A DNA stretch of 64,000 nt, taken from NCBI GenBank assembly GCA_003833135.1, contig QZLH01000207.1:57533-121532 (forward strand), given 5' to 3'. A program made the position numbers and the translations under genes. The notes under the pieces are model-generated. The model saw only the letters and a list, made by a program, of their open reading frames with translations, searched no databases and was not told the origin of the DNA. The number at the start of each line of letters is the position of its first letter. The stretch's first letter is position 1. The stretch is from Oehlia diaphana (taxonomy: Eukaryota; Glomeromycota; Glomeromycetes; Glomerales; Glomeraceae). Positions 37,868 to 49,369 of this stretch are shown piece after piece.

Positions 37868-40800
37868 ATGACATACATACCTCAACTATTTTTAACCAAA
37901 CTGATCGCACTAGAACCACCCCCAACTCTCCGTTACAATAGCGCCAGCCCCTTAGTTGGTATCCTATTATATAATGATATTGTGGCAAAATTTAATAATG
38001 GAATGACTGCTATACTTCAACAAAGTCTATTAAGCAAGCCATACATTTTATGTCTACGGAAGTTAGTGATGATACTTCTGAATATGTAAATGGTGTCTTC
38101 TCCTATATTTTGCGTATTACTGGTACTTTGATTAATAGACAAAAAGCAGTCGTGAATATTACAGGCATCAGGCCCTTCTTTGATGCCAAAGTACCTGAAA
38201 ACTATTCCCCCTCTTCATTTAAAACTATATTAGCATGCATTTTATCCATTACACTTAAAAACACATCAAAGTTTAGATTTAAGAATATTCGTGCTTATTC
38301 ATTTAAAGGGTATCATACAGAAAAGAGAGTCTATATTTATATTACTACTTGGAACCAATTTGATCAGAATAATGCATTGAAGGCAGTTCATGAGGTTGAC
38401 ATTCATACAGCCTCAGATAATCTAAACTGTTAGTATTATTATCATAAAATAGCCTATGAAGAAAGATTACTTCTTTTGAGTTGGGCAGTATTAAGTAATT
38501 ATTTATACGAACACATTCAGGGGGGCACTTATCTCTTTCAAATATCTGTGAATAATTACAACTTGATAAGTAATGATGATTATAATAATCCATTAATTTT
38601 CTCTACTTCTTTACGAAACCGCACTCTTGTTCTCACATGGAATATAGAGACATACAGTTCACAAAAAACTGGTGAGGTGCCTAATGCAAAATACGATAAA
38701 GACAAAGTGTTTATGATTTGCATAACAGTTCATTGGAAAGATGATTCTGAACCGTTAAAGCGAATCTGTCTTGTCGACATTAAAACAGCATCAGATCCAC
38801 GGTAGGTTACAATTGTGTATGGATTCCAGACCAATTTACTAAAAGCATTCGCGTTGTATTAGAGATATTTAACTTTAGATATACAAATACTAGGCTTTAA
38901 TGATTCACAATATGACTGGAAATTTATTGTAGAGAAAGCTAATAAATTAGGTACTCTCGAATGGATGTTCAATCATATGTCATTCAAGCCATTGAGCCTA
39001 AAAAAAATTATAAAATAGGAATATTGATATAACATGATAAAAGTAAATGATAGAAAATTCCATTCAAAGCATTTTAAAATTTCTGGCTATATGGCTATTG
39101 ATGTCTGGCCCTATTTTATGGGATTTTATTTTAAAGACAAAAAAAGTAGTCTCGCATATTATTTAAAGAAGTGTAAACTTGACAATAAAGTGGATTTGTC
39201 TATTCACCGTATAAACAAATATTATGAGATGGCATTGAAGGAAACAAATACCACAACAGCTGAGCAGATGTATGAAGTAGCCAAATACTGCATTATCAAC
39301 GCTCTTAGTTGCCAGCGGTTAATGGTAAAGCATAATGCAATTAATAAGTATAGAAAGGTAGCATCTGTAGCCTTCTTATTATTATTTGATACACATTATT
39401 TTGCAGGAGATATGAAGGTTTGCAATCTTTTAAATGCTAGTATGTGGCAAAGAGAGATCCTAACCAGTATGATTTCAAGCCAACAAACAGAACTGGAAAA
39501 TTCTCTGAAACCTATATTTTCTCATTAGTAAAGGATTTTGAAAACAGACATCCTATAATCAGCTTAGACTTTGCATCATTATATCTTAGCCTTATTATAA
39601 CTTACAATCTCTTGCCCAACAAAATCATTTTATCTCAAGAGCATGCCGTATCTGTAGAACAAAGCGATAAAAAGCTTCATAAGAGAGAGTTTCTATTTAA
39701 TAATAATTTCTAACGTGTCTGGTTTGTTCAGCATAATAATATTCCTGAAGAAAAGGGTCTCTATATTAATGTATTGGAATATTTATCTGCTAAACGGAAT
39801 GAGTTGAAAAGATGTTTCGCCCTTTTGAAAGCAAAAAAGAAAGATATGGATCTAACAATAAGTTCAATAGTCAAAGGTTTGTTATTATCAGAAACCATCG
39901 AGCAGGTCTTAGCGAATGCAGAGAAAGAAAAACATAGCAGTCTTGCTAATAATTTATATCATTTTATTCATAAAAAAAAGTATGAATTCATAGCAGAATA
40001 TAATTCTCTTTGTTTCAACTGCTCTTGCTTAGATGTGAAACAATATACTTTAAAGGTATATATAAATACATTTTATGGTATTGCTGGAGATAGTAAATCC
40101 CCTTTCTTCTTATGTGAACTTGCTGGGGGTGTCACATCAGCTGGACAGAGAAATATCAAACTTGTCACAGATTTCATTAAAAGTAAGGGTTTCCAGATAT
40201 GATACGGGAATACAGATTTCTTATATTTTGTCTGTTTAGAAGAATTCTTTCAGGAATGTGATATAACTTATGATAATAGTTTGGTTACGTAGTAACTCAT
40301 CCAGATACGACTTTTGATTTACATGGTAGAAAGTTAAAACTAACTAAAGGCAAGAAAATGGAATTTGTGAACGTAGCTAAGGAATTGGGTAAGGAGTTAG
40401 ATTTATATCATTATTACGAAAAAACTATCATTGGTCTCTGTGCCTGATTTATCATGTATAATAAAAGACATGAGCTGACCCCCTCAGATAAAATAATGCA
40501 AATTAAGGATCCAAATGAGAAATATAAGCAAATAGATGACCATACTCAAAAGAAAGCCAAATCATGGCTTGAGGGTTTTGTGAAGAAGAATATCATAATT
40601 AATGGTATTACTTCTAAGATGATGGTATCCCGTGGAAATGCTTATAAACGCGCCTATAGAAACGTAGTCAAAGAAGTACAAGAAATGTTGTATCAAAAGA
40701 TAGGTAGTTCATATGAAATATTTTATGGTGAATGGCTTAGCTATGAGATTTTTATGATAAGTAATCCTATCAAGGTATTATGGAAGAGATTTATGAAATG

Positions 40801-41145
40801 CACTAAGAGAATTTCAAAAGATAAAAACCTCTTAGAAGATGACGAAATGAAGGAAAAATATGCTCTGATTTTGCTTGATATCCTAGCGAGCTTGCAAAAT
40901 GTATTGAAGAGTATAATTTATTCTTTCACAAATTGGTCTATCATATGCGTTATAAAGAGCATGTATCAATTTCAGAAGAAATCAGCCCAGTTTCATCCAT
41001 GCGAAAAAATGAGATAATTGCTAACCTACCTGCCTTACCTCATATATCAGAAATTGGGGCATTAGACGACATTAATAATTTATGGTATTTCCATCTTGAG
41101 GATATAACTGGGTCAGAGGCGCTAGCAAAGTACTTAAATAGATAA
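37868..41145 (+). pseudogene. Family-B DNA polymerase of a virus-like element, decayed
   Basis: Pieces in different frames line up over 3.3 kb in the order of a viral or Polinton-type family-B polymerase. The exonuclease motif I is LTWNIETYS (Asp to Asn, codon 38641). Motif II is [12 protein letters not shown] near 38895. Polymerase motif A is DFASLYLSLI near 39570 (Pro to Leu). Motif B is KVYINTFYGIAG near 40055. Motif C is YGNTDFLYF near 40204 (Asp to Asn, Ser to Phe). In-frame stops occur at 38431, 38803 and 40200, with frameshifts near 38050 and 39450. Part of the palm/thumb after motif C seems deleted. The Asp losses alone would abolish activity. It would have copied the element's DNA, possibly by protein priming, but no terminal-protein motif could be checked. 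Confidence 0.85.
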
Positions 41146-41254
41146 TATTGTTAATTGGCAATCCAGATAAGATCGACACAATTTTTATAATAAGAAACGG
41201 GGTGAAATTTTTGATTTTAGCCCTGTGTAACCTAAAATTAGTAGTATTCATAGC

Positions 41255-42123
41255 NNNNNNNNNNNNNNNNNNNNNNNNNNNNNNNNNNNNNNNNNNNNNN
41301 NNNNNNNNNNNNNNNNNNNNNNNNNNNNNNNNNNNNNNNNNNNNNNNNNNNNNNNNNNNNNNNNNNNNNNNNNNNNNNNNNNNNNNNNNNNNNNNNNNNN
41401 NNNNNNNNNNNNNNNNNNNNNNNNNNNNNNNNNNNNNNNNNNNNNNNNNNNNNNNNNNNNNNNNNNNNNNNNNNNNNNNNNNNNNNNNNNNNNNNNNNNN
41501 NNNNNNNNNNNNNNNNNNNNNNNNNNNNNNNNNNNNNNNNNNNNNNNNNNNNNNNNNNNNNNNNNNNNNNNNNNNNNNNNNNNNNNNNNNNNNNNNNNNN
41601 NNNNNNNNNNNNNNNNNNNNNNNNNNNNNNNNNNNNNNNNNNNNNNNNNNNNNNNNNNNNNNNNNNNNNNNNNNNNNNNNNNNNNNNNNNNNNNNNNNNN
41701 NNNNNNNNNNNNNNNNNNNNNNNNNNNNNNNNNNNNNNNNNNNNNNNNNNNNNNNNNNNNNNNNNNNNNNNNNNNNNNNNNNNNNNNNNNNNNNNNNNNN
41801 NNNNNNNNNNNNNNNNNNNNNNNNNNNNNNNNNNNNNNNNNNNNNNNNNNNNNNNNNNNNNNNNNNNNNNNNNNNNNNNNNNNNNNNNNNNNNNNNNNNN
41901 NNNNNNNNNNNNNNNNNNNNNNNNNNNNNNNNNNNNNNNNNNNNNNNNNNNNNNNNNNNNNNNNNNNNNNNNNNNNNNNNNNNNNNNNNNNNNNNNNNNN
42001 NNNNNNNNNNNNNNNNNNNNNNNNNNNNNNNNNNNNNNNNNNNNNNNNNNNNNNNNNNNNNNNNNNNNNNNNNNNNNNNNNNNNNNNNNNNNNNNNNNNN
42101 NNNNNNNNNNNNNNNNNNNNNNN
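41255..42123. other. Assembly gap, 869 N
   Basis: Unknown sequence. It lies inside the virus-like block just after the polymerase remnant, so one or two element genes may be hidden here. The gap length may be an estimate. Confidence 1.
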
Positions 42124-42522
42124 TCATGTTCAGAAATTTATTCAAGATTTTTTAATAATGGTCGACGCTGGATTTTTGATTTCTAAATAAACAATGTCGA
42201 TCATAACCGGACTAGCACTTAAGTACTTTTAACGGGATGTGGCAATTCCAGCTAAGAATCCATACAATATTGTTTATATATATTTTTTTTCTCTTGCAAT
42301 AATACCAGCTAACTTCAATTTTTATCTTTGAACTTCTGACCTCTGATCATATAGCCCAGCCACGGATATGCCTGGAGATGATCAGAGATGATCATTAGTA
42401 TTTTTCAGCTGGGGCTGACCAAAAATATGTGATATACTCCGTGGTTAAGGCCTATTTTTGCGAAGCGCCTTAACGGCTATTTTGGATCACTAGTATTTTT
42501 AAACATAAGCTTTATTGGTATA
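42124..42522. other. Spacer after the assembly gap
   Basis: No gene. It holds palindromic words such as gatgatcagagatgatc and a patch around ttctgatcatacagcc-like sequence that recurs at 42945. Probably intergenic DNA of the virus-like block. Confidence 0.4.
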
Positions 42523-42867
42523 ATGGCTGAACTACGCGACATAGTTTCTCAGTATATAGGCTTCAAACTAAATGAAATTCGCCTTCCGATCACAGAAGAG
42601 GATAGGTGGCTATTTAGTAAGATAATAGCAGATCAGGAAGGAATGGCAGATATCGTAATAGATGACTATTGATATTTACTATGACATGGACATAATGGTA
42701 AGGGTGGTAATCAGATCCATATTGGGTGGTTATTTGCATGTACAGTAGCCCAAGTCTTGATAAATCCACCTGAGCGCTAAGCCGAAAGAGATTTATCAGA
42801 AAAGATATTAGCTCATACCAAGAAAAGATTCAAAGACGTTCCACTTGCACCAGTACTTATACGGTAG
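42523..42867 (+). pseudogene. Small unknown gene of the virus-like block, three in-frame stops
   Basis: The frame from ATG 42523 reads as normal protein for 49 codons (MAELRDIVSQYIGFKLNEIR) and continues in the same frame, after TGA, TGA and TAA, through HNGKGGNQIHIGWLFACTVA to a final TAG at 42865. One frame kept across three stops indicates a gene broken by point mutations. No family recognised. Confidence 0.55.
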
Positions 42868-42957
42868 TCGATTAGGATTTGAGATAATAAATGTCTGGCC
42901 TATTTATATATTTTTGTGGGTAGAATATCGGTCATTTTTTTTCCTTCCAGCTTCTGA

Positions 42958-43554
42958 TCATACAGCCAGCCTTTGGAGATGCCAATCTCTAGCTTGAATA
43001 TATTGCTTAGCTTTTTTCTGTGTATTCCGTAACTTTTTCACAATAATAAACCACATAATTGCGATCAGGAGAAAAAGTATTATTGAAAAGGGAAGTATAT
43101 GTGGCAATAATTTATCAAGGCCAGTTTTCAAATCCACGCTACTCTTCTCACCTTGAAAAGCCCTATTTGAGATGCCTATAAGTAAAGAAGCGCCAGAGGG
43201 TCTCAAAGAGACCAAGCCTTCTAGCCCACCATGTTTTTCGCCATGTGAAGCGCCTATTGGCCTACTTTTTACATGCGAATCTGACTGATTAGAATATTCT
43301 GGAGCTGATAGATTAATCACAGACTGAAGCGATTTTACTTCCTCTAATTTTGCAAAGTTATCAGCTTTGATTTTGGCAAGAGATATTTCTGTACAAGTAT
43401 TCTGGGAGACGAGCTTGGAGTTTTCAACCTTCAACCGCCTATTCTCATCATTAAGATTTATATATTCGCTCTGCAACTTATCATTATAGTCTCGTATCTT
43501 GGATGAGTTTTGCAAGATGTGGTGTATCTCTTTTTCAAGATCATATGTTCCCAT
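42958..43554 (-). CDS. Coiled-coil membrane protein, 198 residues, intact
   Basis: Not assigned to a family. The first 70 residues are heptad-like and rich in Asn, Leu and Lys (KLQSEYINLNDENRRLKVEN), so a coiled coil is expected. A Gly/Ser/His-rich linker follows. One strong membrane helix lies near residues 151-170 (ILPFSIILFLLIAIMWFIIV), with a basic tail after it. Frame and start are undamaged, unlike most genes around it. It sits between the small broken gene and the + strand gene at 43891, on the same strand as the Gag-like polyprotein. A structural or membrane-anchoring role in the element is a guess. Confidence 0.65.
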   Translation of the reverse strand: MGTYDLEKEIHHILQNSSKIRDYNDKLQSEYINLNDENRRLKVENSKLVSQNTCTEISLAKIKADNFAKLEEVKSLQSVINLSAPEYSNQSDSHVKSRPIGASHGEKHGGLEGLVSLRPSGASLLIGISNRAFQGEKSSVDLKTGLDKLLPHILPFSIILFLLIAIMWFIIVKKLRNTQKKAKQYIQARDWHLQRLAV

Positions 43555-43679
43555 TTATTTACATTGGCCATAAATATGTAAAAAAACTTTCATATTTTTT
43601 GTTAGAGAACAATTGCGATAAATAAAGAATGAACAGGAAGGCTATTGATCATTTTTTATTATTATTTTAGATAACATAT

Positions 43680-43870
43680 TAGAATGTATTCTATCCATCT
43701 AAAGCAATAAATTATGATTTCTAGTGTTCTCTCTTATCCTAAAACAATAAATATTGAATTCTAATATTTATTATCCATCTAAAACGATAAATAATAATGC
43801 CTAATATTTATTATCCATCTAAAACGATAAATAATAATGCCTAATATTTTTTATGCATCTAAATACATTG
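43680..43870 (+). repeat. 40-bp tandem repeat upstream of the 43891 gene
   Basis: Two near-identical units start at 43761 and 43801 (ctaatatttattatccatct at the start of each). More diverged units flank them on both sides. They lie directly before the 43891 start, so they could influence its transcription. Confidence 0.7.
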
Positions 43871-43890
43871 TCTAAAAATATCGGAGGAGT

Positions 43891-44537
43891 ATGTTTACCT
43901 CAATTTTGAAAACTCATTATTGGCGAAATGCCACAGTCTTGACTTCTGAACAGATCGAAGAAATTAGATATCTTAAAAATAAAGTTCTGTCATATATGAT
44001 AGTAAAAGAGTACCATATTAATAAAAATCGTGTTCATGATATATGGAATGAATGTGAGCGTTTTCAGCAAAATGGAAACCACTTTCTCGAGGAGCTTAAG
44101 AAGGTACAATCCATCTTATCAGTCCCTCCTTCAGAAAATAATCCGCAAGAAAAAGAAAATAATCATCCAATTTTAGGATCTTTAGATGGTCCCTTTCCTT
44201 TAGCGTCCGATTCTTCAAATCTCTCTGGCTTAGCTAAGACCGATCCATTTCATAAGTCTATTGAAATTAATGCTCAAGAAAAGCAAAAAAAGAAAAAGAA
44301 ACTGCCGAAGCACACCCTTCAAGATCAGCCCAAATCTATTCAAAGTTCTGACTTACCTGAGATTTCAGCCGGGGCCTTTATCAAAACTCCACTCTAGACA
44401 TCTCGCATGACATATTTGCTTCAATCAAAAAGGATTATATCGAATCAGAGAAAACTATACACGAATCAGAAAAGCTTTTAGCTCGCAACTCACCCTTTAA
44501 TTATATTTGGACAAAAAATGCTTCACAGGAGTCTTAG
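43891..44537 (+). pseudogene. HTH-like and Lys-rich protein with a late frameshift
   Basis: ATG 43891 opens a 168-codon frame. The N-terminal part (TSEQIEEIRYLKNKVL, then YHINKNRVHDIWNECERF) looks like a helix-turn-helix. It is followed by a Pro/Ser-rich stretch and a Lys run (QKKKKKLPKH). The frame stops at 44395, but the next frame continues with a good helical sequence (DISHDIFASIKKDYIESEK) to a TAG at 44535. One indel near 44390 therefore probably cut off about 45 residues. A DNA-binding role is possible but not shown. Confidence 0.5.
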
Positions 44538-44660
44538 TGAGACCATAGCAAATGATGAATACTTAGCAAGAAGAAAAGGAACGCAGATTTTTATTAATCT
44601 CAATTAATCTAACTTTAGAGATGAGGGTATTATATAGCAGTTTTTCAAGCTCTTCATAGT

Positions 44661-47600
44661 TCATGCGTTTTTTTTTAATATGTCCTCCTCACTTGTCGTT
44701 AAGGCGCTTTGCAAGTCCTGAGAGTCCTGCAGGTCCTGAGAAACTTTGTTCAGAGCTAGCAGATCATATTTAGGAGTAGTGGTCGCACAATTCACCTCGA
44801 GCTTGTTCTTGACCTTATGCATAGTGACTGGAATAATATAATCTTTTCCATTAAGAGGGATCTTTAGCTCATTTGTATTCCAATCCACTGCGCATTCATA
44901 TTTCTTTAGGAGTTGATTAGAAAATATTAGCGTTGGCTTGTGATAATCTACAACTACAAAATCTTCATGAATGATGCACCCAGGAGCTAGAGTAATAGGC
45001 AGATTGCGGACAATACCAATAGATTCAATTGGGACAGTAACTACACCGTTAAGGTCATGTTTTTCAGATTTAACTATTTTGTCCTTAGTACGATCAACAA
45101 TGTTTTTCATTATAATTGGAGGCTCAGCTCCAGAGTCTAGAGTCATGGCTGGAATCTTCAAGCGCCTGATTTTGCACTTTATAGTGGCAACACTGGTTTT
45201 CAGCTCCTTCTTCTTGATGAAGTTGATCTCCATAGGATCATCTAAAGACTTCTTTTTCAGACTGGACTCATTTGAATCTTTTGAAGATGATGATACATTA
45301 TTTTGGGATACTATGTTTGCTTTTGTAGAAGCCACTATCTGTTTGGATGCAATGAGACCAGAATCTTGGAAAAAATGTGGGAGGAAGATTAGTTTAAGCT
45401 CACTATGAAGGACTTTACGAATAGTCTTCTCTAGTGGTATTTCTCTCAGCTTGGTACTAGACATCTTTTTAGAGGATAATTTCTCGGATTCACTCCCCTT
45501 TTTCACTTTTTTTTTGCCTTGGCAATATTAACAGTAATATCGCCTCCAAAATCAGAAGAATCATCTGAACTTGAATCGGAATCAGAACTATCACTAGATA
45601 AGGTATCGGAAGAAGAATCTGAATCTGAATCTGAATCTGGTTCTATAGCAAGATTAACCTTACCTTTTTTAGACTTCTTACTTTTCTTTTTCTTCTTTAC
45701 AGAGTATTTACGAGAAGTGTGTTCAAATCTACCGCACTTAGAATATTTCTTAACAGCACTTTTAACGACGGATTTGATAGTATTTATTGTGGCACTATTT
45801 AGTGTTATACCAGCTATACTGTCAGTAATATCATCCACAGGGTCATAATTATAATCATCTTCAGGTTGCTTATTTGATTTTGTCCTTAGTAGCTCACTTA
45901 AAAATCGTCTAATAATAAGGTCTTCCCCTCTTTTATTGGCTGATTTTTTATTATTATCTAGAGTCTTAGTCGCTCGAGACATAATCTTCTGCAATTATTT
46001 AATAGAAGATTGTAAATCAGTGTTTTGTTGAGCTGTTTGAGGCTGTGAGGAGGCTATTGTGGTTTTTATCAAGTCCTTGATTTCATTTTTAGTTATCCCA
46101 CCTCCTGATCTGTTAGTATTTACGTAAGGGTTAGCTGTCAGAAAAATAGGAAGAGAAGATGCTGCACTCTTTTGAGATAATGTAAATTTTTTCGCTTCAG
46201 CTAGGGCTTTTGTAATATTATCTTGTGTATCATAAAATTTAGCTATCATTCAAATATTATATTGGTTCATAAGATTTAAGCCACGAATAAATTGCTCTCT
46301 TTGCTGTTCTGGAGTCATTTCAGCCAATTTACCAACCTTTTGATTCAGGCAGAAAATTGTTCAATTGATATATCACCTTGCATGAGCTGACCGAAAACTG
46401 CCATCTGTTTTAAGTGTTCAACTGTCATATAGGCAGTTCTAAACAAGTAAAGAAGTTAACCAAGTTTGATACCAGGAGCAATTGTAACAGCAGGTAAACC
46501 ACTACCAGCATTAGGTGCCACTGGTGCATTATTTACAGGTTCGCCACCAGCTATAGATTAGTCTTCATCTCAAGTACCATTTGGAATAATATTAGCACCA
46601 GTTGCAATACCTGCACCAATTCTACCAATTTTGGTGGCCACCTTACCTTGAAATTCTCCAGCAGTATTCAAACCTCTGATCTGAGCATCACCATTTCCGG
46701 CGGCCAAACCTTGAACAGCAGTTAAAGTAGCTACTCCCAAATTGTCTAAGAGATTATTACATCTCCAATTTTTACCCTTAACATGAGTATTGTACCAATT
46801 CAATGCATCGCCTGCAAGGCATGATACTACTAATCCAAATGCCTTTTTTCTTCTAGGGGCCTGACCTGCACCAGGTGCAATATTTATTCGACTAGCTATT
46901 ATATATCTTTGCATGTCTCTAAGCCAATCTTTTGGATCTTCACCAGGACATCCATAAAATATATATTGGTGGTCTGTATCCAACCATTCCTATCTGTTGT
47001 ATATTAAGTGGATTATTCTGAAGCGCCAAAATTTGTTCTTGCAAATTTAAATTATTCTGGCGTTCTGCTTGGGTCTTATTTTTCCATTTCTCATATCGCT
47101 CATATAACCTGTCTCGATTAAATTCTAACAGACCTATATCCCCTCTACTTAGCTGTAAGTGGTGGGCATTTCGCTGATACAATAATTGTAAGGCAAATTT
47201 TTCTTGTACCAGTACACCTATACATGTTTGCTTTCTTACTATATTACTTATCATTCTATTTACCTGGTTTTGAGCATTGGTCTGCAACTGATAGAGATCA
47301 CCAATAATATTAGCCATCCCACCTTCAGCAAAATCTATTCGCGTATTAGCAAGATTTCATTCACCTTCTGCATCATAGTGCCTTCTTTGCTCACGGACTA
47401 AATCCTGATGCAAATTATTCTCTTTTCAACATATCTGCCTTTCGTCCTTTTTATTTGGTCTATTAGAATATCTCTGATCGTTGTCCTATTATTCAGATAA
47501 CCATCTATAGCATTTGCTAGCTCTGTGATTGTGGCCATATTATCATCAGAATTATACAAGTCTGGAGAATTACCTCTTTCTGGTGAATTTTTTCGTGATG

Positions 47601-47978
47601 AGATGATCCTAATCTGGCATCACAATTTCTCTACCTGCTCTTCAGAATCTACTAACAGACTCTCTATACTAGAAATATGTTTTTCATTATCACGAATATC
47701 CTTCTTAGCTGCTTTTTTAAGCTGAAGATTTCGGATTTTAGTTTTGCTATCTTCTCTTTCAAAGCATTCTCAAGACGTTCTATTTTACCGTTAAGAGTTT
47801 GAATTTTTTGTTCACAACGGACACATTCACGTTCCAGCTTCCTGATTTGCTTTTCATTTTGGCAGTTACTATCAACTTCTGCTTGCAATTCACTATGAAG
47901 ATGATAGTTCTCCTCCTCCAGCTCAGCTTTATATTCTTCACATGTTCTTCTCTGCCTTGGATAGGGCCTCTAAAATGC
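44661..47978 (-). pseudogene. Gag-zinc knuckle-aspartic protease polyprotein, decayed
   Basis: One minus-strand gene can be followed for 3.3 kb. From 47978 downwards it has a long coiled-coil region. A retrotransposon-type Gag capsid comes next (GCPGEDPKDWLRDMQRYI and SCLAGDALNWYN near 46800, then EMTPEQQREQFIRGLN near 46290). A Ser/Asp-rich basic region holds a damaged CCHC knuckle (SKCGRFEHTSRK near 45730). The last part is a retropepsin-like protease with active-site LDSGAE near 45135 and a second hydrophobic lobe. Stops occur at 45995 and near 46565, with several frameshifts; the protease lies in the -1 frame after a run of A. In retroelements Gag forms the particle and the protease cuts it. 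No reverse transcriptase follows. The start lies 33 bases from the divergent integrase gene. Confidence 0.82.
45503..45520 (-). promoter_or_regulatory. Possible -1 frameshift site between Gag and protease
   Basis: On the minus strand the zero frame reads AAG GCA AAA AAA AAG TGA. The heptamer A AAA AAG directly before the stop is a classic slippery sequence, and the protease frame continues in -1 from the same bases. An ordinary indel in the A-run would give the same picture, and the locus is decayed, so this is only a candidate. Confidence 0.4.
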
Positions 47979-48011
47979 CATTCTTTTTTGTGATTATAAA
48001 AGAGAATCAGA
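47979..48011. promoter_or_regulatory. 33-bp divergent interval between Gag-like and integrase genes
   Basis: The two starts point away from each other with only about 33 bases between. The interval is A/T-rich (contains gattataaaaga). If both starts are right it must act as a shared bidirectional promoter. Confidence 0.4.
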
Positions 48012-49330
48012 ATGAGCCAACCACAAATCTTGATAGACCCTATTGAGGCTTAAAGAATTGAAAAAAATATCATATTGTGTGGAATATATTATCGCCCAAC
48101 TGGCTATCATTTTAATTCCAAATCGTTAAGAGATGCATGTAAAAAAGAGGGACACCAATTCCGCCTAAGTGAATGTAAAGATTTTTTAGAAAATCAGCAA
48201 TTACACCAAATCTATATGCCCCCACCAAAACATATTCCTAGAGTCAGTTATGGAAAAATAACACGACCAAATTGTGTTTACCAGTGCGATATAATGTTCC
48301 TTACTCACGATTACTACAAAGGTAAGACCTATAAAGTGGTACTTAATATAATAGACTGCGCTTTCCAATATAAGGCTTCAGTTCTACTTACATCGAAGAA
48401 AAGTTCATAAGTCGCTAAAGCATTTAAGAGAAAATATGGAGATTGAAATAACCCATTAACTTGGCCAAAGCTTCTTCAATGTGATAATGGTCGACAATGG
48501 ATGGGCGAGACCTCTAAGCTAATGCAAGAGCATAATGTCACTATTTGAGTGATTAGTTCATATTCCCATCAAGATAATGGAATGGTGGAACATTTCAATA
48601 AGACAGAAGGGGAAATGCTCTATAAAATTCAGTATGCTGTTGAGTTTATATCTTCTGATCCAAAATTAATAAGAATATGGGTTAGGCAGGATCCCGAAAT
48701 ATACATAAAAGGGTCAGGTCAGAGTTTGCGTATAATGAGTCAAAAAATCATGTAGATCATTCCTTTTATGGATAATCCCAGCCAAAATAATATTTCCTAA
48801 TTTAGACAATGGCTGAAATTATCATAATTCCGGCCCTGAAAGAATGCGTATTTTGGACCACATCTGGACCTGACCTCTACATATATATTTTGGGGTCCTA
48901 GTTAGGCATTTGCCAAAAGTTGTCGATTACCTAAACAATTACCCCACATGCCTTATTAAAGCTCTGGGTACTTCAAAATGGGATTACGCCTTCAGAAGCC
49001 ATTTTATTGAAAGAGGTTGAATCTAAGCCATCAATATCATCAAAGCGACCTATTGGCAAAGATGAAATAACATTAAAGAAAGGTGATTCAGTTCACTATC
49101 TTTTTGCAAATGCTGAATGGGAGGTAGGAATGGAGAATCAGAAAAGGGCTATAGACCCCACATACTCGCCTTCTATTTATAAAATCTGAAAAATTATAGT
49201 CTCTAAAAAGGAGCCTGTCCTATATTATCTCGGGAGTGATGACGATAAATTTGCTCTAAAGCGGGGATTTGTGCGAGAAGAACTCATGCATTTGACTCGT
49301 GATCCTGAGCTCCCCCCTCAAAGAATATTA
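48012..49330 (+). pseudogene. Retroviral-type (rve) integrase of Polinton-like type, decayed
   Basis: From ATG 48012 one frame runs through the core integrase domain with all three catalytic residues visible: Asp in VYQCDIMFL near 48280, Asp in LLQCDNGRQW near 48480 and Glu in QDNGMVEHFNK near 48580. In-frame stops interrupt it at 48054, 48408, 48447 and 48546. A 212-bp MITE splits it at 48689-48900. The reading continues after the insert with RHLPKVVDYLNNYP, then (after a frameshift) a C-terminal SH3-like region near 49000-49300 (KKGDSVHYLFANAEWE), with a TGA at 49187. Maverick/Polinton integrases have this type of core and a C-terminal beta-barrel or chromodomain. Its job would be to join the element's DNA ends to the host genome. 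Confidence 0.85.
48681..48908. mobile_element. 212-bp MITE inside the integrase, 8-bp duplication
   Basis: The direct repeat gttaggca lies at 48681-48688 and 48901-48908. The insert (48689-48900) has about 33-bp terminal inverted repeats, both running inwards through a cccnaaatata-like stretch to ggtcaggtc. Taking it out with one repeat copy brings the integrase back into frame. An 8-bp duplication fits hAT-type insertion. Confidence 0.85.
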
Positions 49331-49369
49331 TCTGTAAATTTCGTTTATGTCTCCCTATCAATAGCGAGT

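Noticed and set aside
41072..42155. Open frames on both strands across the N gap
   Set aside because: They consist mostly of unknown residues and exist only because N codons cannot be stops.
44971..45848. Long + strand frames opposite the Gag-protease gene
   Set aside because: They are antisense shadows; the minus strand carries the recognisable protease and Ser/Asp-rich regions.
44661..48900. A complete LTR retrotransposon
   Set aside because: No reverse transcriptase, RNase H or LTR pair is visible, and the integrase is on the other strand from Gag and protease.
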